From Aquabacter sp. (lineage in GTDB: Bacteria; Pseudomonadota; Alphaproteobacteria; Rhizobiales; Xanthobacteraceae): a stretch of 5,503 bases of DNA. The stretch spans positions 1 through 5,503 of the forward strand of contig JASBUY010000444.1 in NCBI GenBank assembly GCA_030147645.1. Direction: 5' to 3'. The notes below the pieces were generated by a model. The model made no database searches. It was not told the DNA's origin and saw only the letters and a list, made by a program, of their open reading frames with translations. The stretch's first letter is position 1, and the number at the start of each line of letters is the position of its first letter. Below, one piece after another: positions 1 through 5,412 of the stretch. The translations under genes were made by a program, and so were the position numbers.

Positions 1-1385
1 CCGCGCGAGGTGAGGATGCCCTCGGCCGCGTGCATGCCGTGAATGTCCTCAGGCGAGGTTTCGACACGCACCAGGATGACCTTGCGGCCCTGGCCCTTCC
101 AGGCTTCCGCCTCGTCGGCGGAAAACACGATGGCGCCGGAGGCGGCGCCCGGCGAGGCCGGCAGGCCGCTCGTCACCACGTCGCGCTCGGCCTTGGGGTC
201 GATGGCGGGATGGAGAAGCTGGTCGAGAGCGGCGGGATCGACGCGCGAGACCGCCTCCTCCTCGCTGATCAGCCCTTCGCTGGCCAGCTCCACGGCGATG
301 CGCAGCGCCGCCTTGGCGGTGCGCTTGCCGGAGCGGGTCTGGAGCATCCAGAGCTTGCCCTTCTCCACCGTGAATTCCAGGTCCTGCATGTCCCGGTAGT
401 GGTTTTCAAGCGCCGTGGAGATGCGCTCGAACTCCTTGAAGGCCTCGGGAAGCGCGCTTTCCATGGAGGGCTTGTCGGAGCCGGCCGCCTTGCGGGCGGC
501 TTCGGTCAGGTCCTGCGGGGTGCGGATCCCGGCCACCACGTCCTCGCCCTGCGCGTTCACAAGGAACTCGCCATAGAGCGCCTTCTCGCCGGTGGAGGGG
601 TTGCGGGTGAAGGCAACGCCCGTGGCCGAGGTCTCGCCCATATTGCCGAACACCATGGCCTGGACGTTGACCGCCGTGCCCCAGCTCTCGGGAATGGAGT
701 GCAGGCGACGATAGGTGATGGCGCGCTGGTTCATCCAGGATCCGAACACCGCGCCGATGGCGCCCCAGAGCTGCTCGTGCGGATCCTGCGGGAAGGGCTT
801 GCCCAGTTCCTTCAGCACCTTGGCCTTGTACTGGCCGACCAGGTCCGCCCAGTCGTCGGCGCTGAGGTCGGTGTCCAGCGTGTGGCCGTTCTGGAGCTTG
901 TAGGCGTCCAGCAATTCCTCGAAATGATGGTGGTCCACGCCCAGCACCACGTCGGAATACATGGTGATGAAGCGGCGATAGCTGTCATAGGCGAACCGGC
1001 GATCGGCGAGCTTGGCCACCGCTTCCACGGTCGCGTCGTTCAGGCCGAGATTGAGGACCGTGTCCATCATGCCCGGCATGGAGGCGCGGGCTCCGGAGCG
1101 CACGGAGACGAGCAGCGGATTCGCGGAATCGCCGAAGGTCTTGCCGGTGAGGGCGCCGATCTTGGCGAGCGCCACTTCCACATCGCCCTTCAGCTCGGCC
1201 GGATAGGTCTCGCCGTGCGCGTAATAATAGGTGCAGACCTCCGTCGTAATGGTGAAGCCGGGCGGAACGGGAAGGCCGAGATTGGCCATTTCGGCAAGGT
1301 TCGCGCCCTTGCCGCCCAGCAGGTTCCGCATGTCGGCTTTCCCTTCGGCCGTGCCGTCGCCGAAGGAGTAGACCCATTTCGTCAT
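1..1385 (-). CDS. ppdK: pyruvate, phosphate dikinase, N-terminal part (cut by window edge)
   Basis: This cytoplasmic enzyme interconverts pyruvate + ATP + phosphate and phosphoenolpyruvate + AMP + diphosphate, linking glycolysis and gluconeogenesis. The first 461 residues are visible, about half of the usual 880-900. An ATP-grasp nucleotide-binding domain begins with GGKGANLAEM (residues 24-33), followed by VRSGARASMPGMMDTVLNLG (95-114). It closes with MLQTRSGKRT (347-356), where ATP-grasp residues of the family lie. The phosphohistidine swivelling domain begins around GLPASPGAASG (407-417) and breaks off at HAAEGILTSR (452-461). In the family the catalytic His of GGMTSHAA follows immediately, so it lies outside the window, as does the C-terminal PEP/pyruvate barrel. 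The ATG at 1385 is preceded by AAGGGA nine bases upstream and gives the family's usual N-terminus, MTKWVYSFGDG. No frameshift or internal stop is visible. The DUF3096 gene lies 102 bases upstream on the same strand. Confidence 0.97.
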   Translation of the reverse strand, partial: MTKWVYSFGDGTAEGKADMRNLLGGKGANLAEMANLGLPVPPGFTITTEVCTYYYAHGETYPAELKGDVEVALAKIGALTGKTFGDSANPLLVSVRSGARASMPGMMDTVLNLGLNDATVEAVAKLADRRFAYDSYRRFITMYSDVVLGVDHHHFEELLDAYKLQNGHTLDTDLSADDWADLVGQYKAKVLKELGKPFPQDPHEQLWGAIGAVFGSWMNQRAITYRRLHSIPESWGTAVNVQAMVFGNMGETSATGVAFTRNPSTGEKALYGEFLVNAQGEDVVAGIRTPQDLTEAARKAAGSDKPSMESALPEAFKEFERISTALENHYRDMQDLEFTVEKGKLWMLQTRSGKRTAKAALRIAVELASEGLISEEEAVSRVDPAALDQLLHPAIDPKAERDVVTSGLPASPGAASGAIVFSADEAEAWKGQGRKVILVRVETSPEDIHGMHAAEGILTSR

Positions 1386-1487
1386 CTTTGGAGATCCCTT
1401 GGGGTGTTCACGCTACGCGGGGAGAGACAGCGCGGTTGCTTTAACGCCTGCCGCCGCCGCCTTCAACTCCGCCGTATACCAGGCACA

Positions 1488-1628
1488 TCAATGGGGCAGC
1501 AGGCCGAGAATTCCCACCAGGATCAGATAGACCGCCACCAGCACGTTCAGTAGGCGCGGAAAGATCAGGATCAGGATGCCCGTGACCAGGGCGATGATGG
1601 GCGAAATCAATACGATATCGAAGGTCAT
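1488..1628 (-). CDS. DUF3096 family small membrane protein
   Basis: This 46-residue, strongly hydrophobic protein matches the remembered pattern of DUF3096, a family of roughly 45-55 residues with no known function. Two predicted transmembrane helices, about residues 4-24 and 27-45, flank a short Phe-Pro-Arg turn (residues 23-25), forming a helical hairpin that probably sits in the inner membrane. The FPRLLN stretch after the first helix and the repeated YLILVGILGL pattern of the second are typical of the family. The ATG at 1628 is preceded by AGAGAGG with about five bases of spacing. A longer reading frame open to 1757 would add a polar, arginine-rich extension unlike the family, so I reject that start. 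The gene is upstream of and co-oriented with ppdK (102-base gap), so the two could be co-transcribed, but the gap is long enough for ppdK to have its own promoter. The biochemical role is unknown. Confidence 0.88.
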   Translation of the reverse strand: MTFDIVLISPIIALVTGILILIFPRLLNVLVAVYLILVGILGLLPH

Positions 1629-1662
1629 GGCTGCCTCTCTTGTGCGGCGCGGGACCGGACGG

Positions 1663-1693
1663 GGAACAAGGAGTCCGGAACGCCCAAGGTTCC
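1663..1693. repeat. cluster of GGAAC/GTTCC half-sites in the divergent spacer
   Basis: The spacer between the divergent DUF3096 and hydrolase genes carries GGAAC at 1663-1667, GGAAC again at 1677-1681, and the inverse GTTCC at 1689-1693. The second and third copies form an inverted repeat with 5-base arms and a 7-base spacer. The first and third also pair, with a 21-base spacer. This could be an operator or an RNA hairpin in the DUF3096 leader. GGAAC resembles the -35 element of alphaproteobacterial EcfG promoters, but no GTT lies at the 16-17 base spacing those promoters require on either strand, so I do not call a promoter. The rest of the 190-base spacer shows no clear -35/-10 pair, only a 12-base GC palindrome at 1775-1786 that may be chance. 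Confidence 0.3.
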
Positions 1694-1818
1694 ACATAAT
1701 TCTCACGCCGCTGTGAAATGCCGCATCATTGCGCCGTGCCCGTTTTCGCGGCGACACTCAGGTGACGTTAGGGACGGCCCGGGCCGGCGGGCGGGTCCAC
1801 GCTGCCGAGGGGATCGCC

Positions 1819-2682
1819 ATGGGGTGGAACAAGGGCACGTCAGGCCGCGCGAGACTTGCGGGCCTCTTTATGGCGCTGGCGGGCGTTTGCGGTCTCGCCG
1901 CCGCCCCTGCTGCGGCCCAGCCGGAAAAATGCCCCCGCATGGTGGCGGACGTCCCGCCCCTCTTTCGCGCTGTGGAGCGGGAGGCGCGCCCAAGCCTGCT
2001 TCCGGCCGCGCTGCGACTGGCAGCCGTCGGTGAGGGGCAGGTCTCGCTGACCTTCGTCGGCCACGCCACCTTCCTCATCGAGAGCCCCAAGGGCGTGACC
2101 ATTGCCACCGACTACAATGATTATGTCCGCCCCAAGGGCGTGCCGCTCATCGTCACCATGAACCGCGCCCACGACACCCATTACACGGACCATCCCGACC
2201 CCGGCATCGCCTATGTGCTGCGGGGCTGGAACCCAGAAGGCGGGGCGGCACAGCACGAACTGACCGTGGACGACGTGTGGATACGCAACGTGCCGACCAA
2301 TATCCGCAGCGGCGCGGCCACGCAGTATGACGGCAATTCCATGTTCGTGTTCGAGGTGGCGGGGCTGTGCATCGCCCATCTCGGCCATCTGCACCATTTA
2401 CTCACGCCGGACCATCTGGAGGCGCTGGGCCGCATCGACGTGGTGCTTGCGCCCGTGGACGGGTCCTACACGCTGGACGTGGAAGGCATGGTGGAGACGC
2501 TCAAAGCCATTAATGCGCCGCTGGTCATTCCCATGCACTATTTCAGCGAATGGGGCCTCGACCGGTTCCTCGGCCGGCTGGGCAAGGAATATGAGGTCAC
2601 GCGCTCCGCAACCGCGACCGTGACGCTCTCACGCGAGTCGCTGCCGGCCAAGCCCACGGTCCTCGTGCTGCCGGGTCGCTGA
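1819..2682 (+). CDS. exported UlaG-like MBL-fold metallo-hydrolase
   Basis: This 287-residue protein has an N-terminal signal peptide. Basic residues (R10, R12) precede a hydrophobic core at about 14-30 and an AAA cleavage site, with cleavage likely after A33, so a periplasmic or secreted location is expected. The metallo-beta-lactamase fold follows. VSLTFVGHATFLIES (75-89) matches the first strands and the conserved GHAT of the UlaG-like/beta-lactamase superfamily 2 group. A metal-motif region H118-D-T-H121-Y-T-D124-H125 is followed by GHLHH (189-193), APVDG (211-215) and PMHYF (238-242), which probably supply the remaining ligands. The first motif is spaced differently from the classical HxHxDH. 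Substrate is unknown. The ATG at 1819 has GAGGGG six bases upstream and places the signal peptide correctly; an in-frame TTG at 1729 would bury it. The gene heads a run with holC, starting 51 bases downstream. C38 and C184 of the mature protein could form a disulfide (inference). Confidence 0.85.
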   Translation: MGWNKGTSGRARLAGLFMALAGVCGLAAAPAAAQPEKCPRMVADVPPLFRAVEREARPSLLPAALRLAAVGEGQVSLTFVGHATFLIESPKGVTIATDYNDYVRPKGVPLIVTMNRAHDTHYTDHPDPGIAYVLRGWNPEGGAAQHELTVDDVWIRNVPTNIRSGAATQYDGNSMFVFEVAGLCIAHLGHLHHLLTPDHLEALGRIDVVLAPVDGSYTLDVEGMVETLKAINAPLVIPMHYFSEWGLDRFLGRLGKEYEVTRSATATVTLSRESLPAKPTVLVLPGR

Positions 2683-2733
2683 GGATCGTCGGGCCTCTTG
2701 ACGCCGGCGGGTGGGGCCGCGACGGTGCGCCCC

Positions 2734-3183
2734 GTGACCGAAATGCTCTTCTACCATCTGGAGCGGCGCCCCTTGGAGGAGGCCCTCCCCCTGCTTCTGG
2801 AGAAAAGCCTGGAGCGCGGCTGGCGCTGCGTGGTCCAATGCGGCACGCCCGAGCGCCGCGATGCGCTCGATGCGCATCTATGGACCTATAACGACGCCGC
2901 CTTCCTCCCCCACGGCACCGACGCGCAGGCCCGGCCCGAGCGCCAGCCCATCCTGCTCACCACGACCGAAGGAAACGCCAATGGCGGCACGGTCCGCTTC
3001 CTGGTGGACGGCGCCGATGTGGCGGACGCGGCGCCTTATCAGCGCGTGGTGCATCTGTTCGACGGCCGCGATGACGAGCAGGTGGCCTCGGCACGCGAGA
3101 AATGGCGCCGCGCCAAGGCGGAGGGGCACGCCCTCACCTATTGGCAGCAGGACGAAGCCGGGCGCTGGGTGCGCAAGGCCTGA
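2734..3183 (+). CDS. holC: DNA polymerase III subunit chi
   Basis: The chi subunit is an accessory of the replicative clamp loader; in the well-studied enzyme it contacts SSB on lagging-strand DNA. The product is 149 residues, matching the usual length of about 150. Family landmarks run in order: FYHL near the N-terminus (6-9), GWRCVVQ (29-35), LWTYNDAAFLPHG (49-61), QPILLT (71-76), a hydrophobic strand VRFLVDG (87-93), and the conserved C-terminal half with VVHLFDGRDDEQVASAR (105-121), KWRRAKAEGH (123-132), LTYWQQD (134-140) and GRWVRKA (143-149). I chose the GTG at 2734 because V/M-T-E before the LFYHLERRP block is the family's usual N-terminus. Alternatives are TTG at 2698 and ATG at 2743. 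No convincing ribosome-binding site precedes the GTG. The gene lies 51 bases after the MBL hydrolase and 41 bases before the isomerase gene. The partner gene for psi is not in the window. Confidence 0.93.
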   Translation: MTEMLFYHLERRPLEEALPLLLEKSLERGWRCVVQCGTPERRDALDAHLWTYNDAAFLPHGTDAQARPERQPILLTTTEGNANGGTVRFLVDGADVADAAPYQRVVHLFDGRDDEQVASAREKWRRAKAEGHALTYWQQDEAGRWVRKA

Positions 3184-3214
3184 CGCGCCGCTCCCTCATT
3201 CATCCCACCCGCCC

Positions 3215-3219
3215 GGAGG
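3215..3219 (+). promoter_or_regulatory. ribosome-binding site of the isomerase-like gene
   Basis: GGAGG lies five bases before the ATG at 3225, the strongest such site in the left half of the window. It fixes the start of the isomerase-like gene and excludes the in-frame upstream ATG at 3102, which lies inside holC. Confidence 0.8.
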
Positions 3220-3224
3220 CTTTC

Positions 3225-3839
3225 ATGGCCCGCACCATCGCCTATTTCTTTTCTTTCGCCAGCCCCTGGTCCTTTCTCGGCCACGCCCCCTTCATGGCAG
3301 TGGCAGCACGCCACGATGCGCAAGTGGATTATGTCCCCGTCAATCTCGGGCCGGTGTTCGCGGAGACCGGCGGGCTACCGCTCGCCAAGCGCGCGCCGGC
3401 GCGCCAGCGCTATCGGATGGTGGAATTGCAGCGTTGGCGGGTGAAGCGGGGCGTGGATTTCCACATCCAGCCCGCCTTCTGGCCCTTCGACCCCACCACC
3501 GCCGACCGCGCGGTGATCGCCGCCCTCAAACATGGCGGCGTCGAGGCACTGCTGCCGCGCCTGTACGCGGCGGTCTGGCAGCGGCAGGAAAACCTCGGCG
3601 ACGCGGCTGAACTGGCCCGCATCATCAACGAGGTCGGCCTACCGGGTGCAAAGATCGTCGAAGCGGCCCAGGGGGCGGAAACCGCCGCCATCTATGACGC
3701 CAACCGCACCCGGGCGCTTGAGGCCGGCATGTTTGGCGCGCCGAGCTATGTGCTCGACGGTGAGGTGTTCTGGGGACAGGATCGCATCGATCTTCTGGAC
3801 GATGCCCTCGCCTCCGGTCGCGCGCCATTCACCGCCTGA
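3225..3839 (+). CDS. 2-hydroxychromene-2-carboxylate isomerase-like protein (DsbA/GST-kappa family)
   Basis: This 204-residue cytoplasmic protein belongs to the thioredoxin-fold family that includes NahD (2-hydroxychromene-2-carboxylate isomerase), which acts with glutathione in naphthalene breakdown, and GST kappa. The N-terminal beta-strand and catalytic loop read IAYFFSFASPWSFLG (5-19). S13 of the SPW motif corresponds to the glutathione-activating serine of NahD (S-P-F). A helical insertion fills the middle. The thioredoxin fold resumes near the C-terminus with MFGAPSYVLDGEVFWGQDR (169-187), containing the conserved cis-proline (P173) and the GxDR element typical of the family. No naphthalene or other aromatic-degradation gene is nearby, so the exact substrate is unproven. 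It may instead be a general glutathione-dependent isomerase or transferase. Its stop codon lies 7 bases from that of the convergent alpha/beta hydrolase. Confidence 0.88.
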   Translation: MARTIAYFFSFASPWSFLGHAPFMAVAARHDAQVDYVPVNLGPVFAETGGLPLAKRAPARQRYRMVELQRWRVKRGVDFHIQPAFWPFDPTTADRAVIAALKHGGVEALLPRLYAAVWQRQENLGDAAELARIINEVGLPGAKIVEAAQGAETAAIYDANRTRALEAGMFGAPSYVLDGEVFWGQDRIDLLDDALASGRAPFTA

Positions 3840-3846
3840 GCGCCGG

Positions 3847-4806
3847 TCAGAAAAGACCGTTCAGGAAATCATCGGCCCGGGCATTGGCGGCGTCCGCCGC
3901 GCTGCCCGGGAAGCGATTGAAGACATGGGCGCCGCCGGGCGCGAGGACAAGATCGGCCTTGTTTCCGGCCGCGATCCAGCGGGCCGACATGAAGAGGGTG
4001 TCGTCCAGCAGCGGATCCTGCGTCCCCACCAGGAACAAGGCGGGCGGTAGGCCTGCGAGATCCGCCAGAAGGGGTGAAACGTCCGGATCGTCGACGCTCC
4101 CGCCGCCCGCAAGGTAATGCGTGACGAAATTCTCGATGTCCTGCGTGTTCAGGACCAAGGGCGTCTCGCCCCAGCGGCGCACGCTGGGGGTGAGACGCAG
4201 ATCGAAACAGCCGGCGGTGAGCACAGCACCGCGAAACGGGGTGAGGCCGTGCCGGTCGCGCAGGCGCACCAGAACGGCGGCTGCGAGACACGCCCCGGCC
4301 GATTCCCCACCGATCACGAGCCGCGTGGTTTCGAACCGCGCCCCCGCCTCCCTTGCGAGCCACAGGGCCGCCGCTTCGCAATCGTCCGGCCCTTGCGGAT
4401 AGGGATGTTCGGGGGCGAGGCGATAGCGCACCGAGACCACCGCATATCCGGTGCGCGCCACGATGCGGTCATTGCCGGAATCGTTCTCGCGCGGCGAACC
4501 GATGCACCATCCCCCGCCGTGGATATGGAGATAGACGCCCTTCGGCGCCTCTTCGGGCCAATAGATGCGCAGCAGAATGGGACCATGCGGCCCGTCGATC
4601 ATCTCCTCGCGGGCGCGCGGGCTCTCGGGCGGCAACGGAAAGGGTCCGCGCCCTTCGAGCCGCGCCTGACGGGCTGCGGCCGGGGCAATCGCGCTGCGAT
4701 TAGGAATGGCGGAGAGCGCGCGGATGACGGCCTGGTTGACCATGCGCGTATCGCTCGCCACGGACGCCGTGTCGAAGTCCGCGCGCGCGATGGTGATGCG
4801 GTCCAT
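3847..4806 (-). CDS. alpha/beta hydrolase, hormone-sensitive-lipase (family IV) type esterase
   Basis: This 319-residue protein is probably a cytoplasmic carboxylesterase acting on small acyl esters. The oxyanion-hole motif HGGGW spans residues 96-100. RYRLAPEHPYPQGPDD (127-142) is the classic HSL-family stretch after it. The nucleophile motif is G167-E-S169-A-G171, the acid is D264 in GTQDPLLDD (261-269), and the base is H294 in GGAHVF (291-296), so the triad S169-D264-H294 is complete. Many HSL esterases have GDSAGG here; this one has GESAGA. The residue after the motif departs from the common glycine. No signal peptide is visible at the N-terminus. The ATG at 4806 follows GGAGACAAGG, with the AAGG four bases upstream. 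A reading frame open to 4956 would run into the divergent yjbQ gene and is rejected. The substrate is not predictable; a role in lactone, acetyl-ester or drug-like ester hydrolysis is possible. Confidence 0.92.
   Translation of the reverse strand: MDRITIARADFDTASVASDTRMVNQAVIRALSAIPNRSAIAPAAARQARLEGRGPFPLPPESPRAREEMIDGPHGPILLRIYWPEEAPKGVYLHIHGGGWCIGSPRENDSGNDRIVARTGYAVVSVRYRLAPEHPYPQGPDDCEAAALWLAREAGARFETTRLVIGGESAGACLAAAVLVRLRDRHGLTPFRGAVLTAGCFDLRLTPSVRRWGETPLVLNTQDIENFVTHYLAGGGSVDDPDVSPLLADLAGLPPALFLVGTQDPLLDDTLFMSARWIAAGNKADLVLAPGGAHVFNRFPGSAADAANARADDFLNGLF
3876..3910. other. two-part GC-rich hairpin at the convergent junction
   Basis: CCCGGGCA (3876-3883) pairs perfectly with TGCCCGGG (3903-3910). 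Inside it, GGCGG (3886-3890) pairs with CCGCC (3894-3898) around a three-base loop, giving 13 pairs with a small asymmetric internal loop. It lies in the last codons of the alpha/beta hydrolase and begins 37 bases past the stop of the isomerase-like gene. It could stall or terminate transcription from either side. There is no T-run on either side, so it is not a standard intrinsic terminator. Coding constraint in GC-rich DNA could also create it. Confidence 0.35.
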
Positions 4807-4877
4807 TTGCCTTGTCTCCGGTTCGTGGCAGAGGAAACGATCTGCGCCGGCCCCGTCAAGGGCGGCGGCGTCCATAC

Positions 4878-4884
4878 AGGAGGT
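4878..4884 (+). promoter_or_regulatory. strong ribosome-binding site of yjbQ
   Basis: AGGAGGT is nearly full-length complementary to the 16S rRNA tail. It stands three bases before the ATG at 4888 and twelve before a second in-frame ATG at 4897. The first spacing is short and the second long, so either start is possible; I used 4888. The rest of the 81-base divergent spacer (4807-4887) must hold both promoters, but I see no convincing -35/-10 pair in it. Confidence 0.75.
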
Positions 4885-4887
4885 CCC

Positions 4888-5361
4888 ATGCCCGCCATGA
4901 CCCGCAGCCCCGCGCGCCTCACGCGGGCCGATCTCCACGCGACAGCGCGCCTCCAAGTGGAGACGCCCGGCGAGGGCTTGACCGACCTCACCCGCGAACT
5001 GCTCGCCTTCCTAAAGGAGATCCGGGCGGAGACCGGCATGGCCTTTCTCTTCTGCCGCCACACATCGGCGTCGCTCACCATCCAGGAGAATGCCGACCCC
5101 GACGTGCGTACCGATCTGCTCACCGCGCTCGAGCGTCTCGCGCCGCGCTCCCATCCCTGGGTGCATGACCTGGAGGGGCCGGACGACATGCCCTCCCATA
5201 TCCGCACCTTGCTCAGCGACAGCCATCTTGCGATTCCGGTCGAGGAGGGGCGGCCGCTGCTGGGCACCTGGCAGGCCCCCTACCTGATCGAGCACCGCAC
5301 CCGCCCCCATCGGCGTGAAATCGTTCTGGCTTTTTCAGGTAGCGGCGCGGCCTGGTCGTGA
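4888..5361 (+). CDS. yjbQ: YjbQ/UPF0047 family protein (secondary thiamine-phosphate synthase-like)
   Basis: The 157-residue product carries the UPF0047 (YjbQ) fold signature along almost its whole length, and family members are usually about 135-160 residues. Visible blocks are FLFCRHTSASLTIQENAD (53-70, with H58 and E67), GPDDMPSHIRTLLSDSHLAI (97-116, with H104 expected among the metal-site residues), GRPLLGTWQ (121-129) and a C-terminal HRTRPHRREIVLAF (136-149). E. coli YjbQ has weak thiamine-phosphate synthase activity, which gave the family its 'secondary thiamine-phosphate synthase' label; the true physiological reaction is unsettled. A trimeric metal-binding protein is expected from known structures. 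The first 20 residues are variable and arginine-rich, and the true start may be the second ATG (4897), which removes three residues. Divergent to the esterase gene. No thiamine genes or TPP riboswitch are seen. Confidence 0.92.
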   Translation: MPAMTRSPARLTRADLHATARLQVETPGEGLTDLTRELLAFLKEIRAETGMAFLFCRHTSASLTIQENADPDVRTDLLTALERLAPRSHPWVHDLEGPDDMPSHIRTLLSDSHLAIPVEEGRPLLGTWQAPYLIEHRTRPHRREIVLAFSGSGAAWS

Positions 5362-5373
5362 TCGCCACCGCGC
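5345..5373 (+). terminator. stem-loop over the yjbQ stop codon (possible terminator)
   Basis: GCGCGG (5345-5350) pairs with CCGCGC (5368-5373). Stacked above it are TGG (5353-5355) with CCA (5365-5367), and CG (5357-5358) with CG (5363-5364), closing a TGAT loop. That makes 11 pairs with two small bulges on the left arm. The TGA stop codon (5359-5361) lies in the loop region. There is no T-run after the stem, only CTT and later CCTTT, so it would be a poor intrinsic terminator. It may instead stabilise the mRNA end. Confidence 0.35.
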
Positions 5374-5391
5374 GCTTGCCACCGCGCCTTT
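5364..5391. repeat. 14-base tandem direct repeat
   Basis: GCCACCGCGCGCTT (5364-5377) is followed directly by GCCACCGCGCCTTT (5378-5391), identical at 12 of 14 positions and with the first ten identical. It lies just after the yjbQ stop. A 14-base period is not a multiple of three, so a duplication here would shift a reading frame passing through it. It also provides a second copy of the right arm of the stem-loop described at 5345-5373. Confidence 0.6.
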
Positions 5392-5412
5392 GGGACCCAA
5401 GAATGGCGCAGC

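Noticed and set aside
30..1553. 507-codon plus-strand open frame opposite ppdK
   Set aside because: It lies codon-for-codon opposite the well-supported ppdK reading frame (third base of one against first base of the other), and its His/Gly/Arg-rich translation is the usual mirror of a high-GC gene. No homology is recognised and no ribosome-binding site stands out.
1775..1786. 12-base palindrome CGGCCCGGGCCG in the divergent spacer
   Set aside because: It consists only of G and C in very GC-rich DNA and has no second copy, so chance explains it well enough.
1876..1890. Possible lipobox around C24 of the MBL hydrolase
   Set aside because: The residues before the cysteine are A-G-V; the position just before it should be Gly, Ala or Ser. 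A regular AAA cleavage site follows ten residues later, so a plain signal peptide is more likely.
3391..3404. 14-base palindrome GCGCGCCGGCGCGC
   Set aside because: It falls inside the isomerase-like coding region over Arg-Ala-Pro-Ala codons; codon choice in GC-rich DNA explains it.
4117..4887. Long upstream in-frame extension of yjbQ to 4117
   Set aside because: The extension lies opposite the well-supported esterase gene and has no YjbQ similarity; the strong ribosome-binding site at 4878-4884 fixes the start near 4888.
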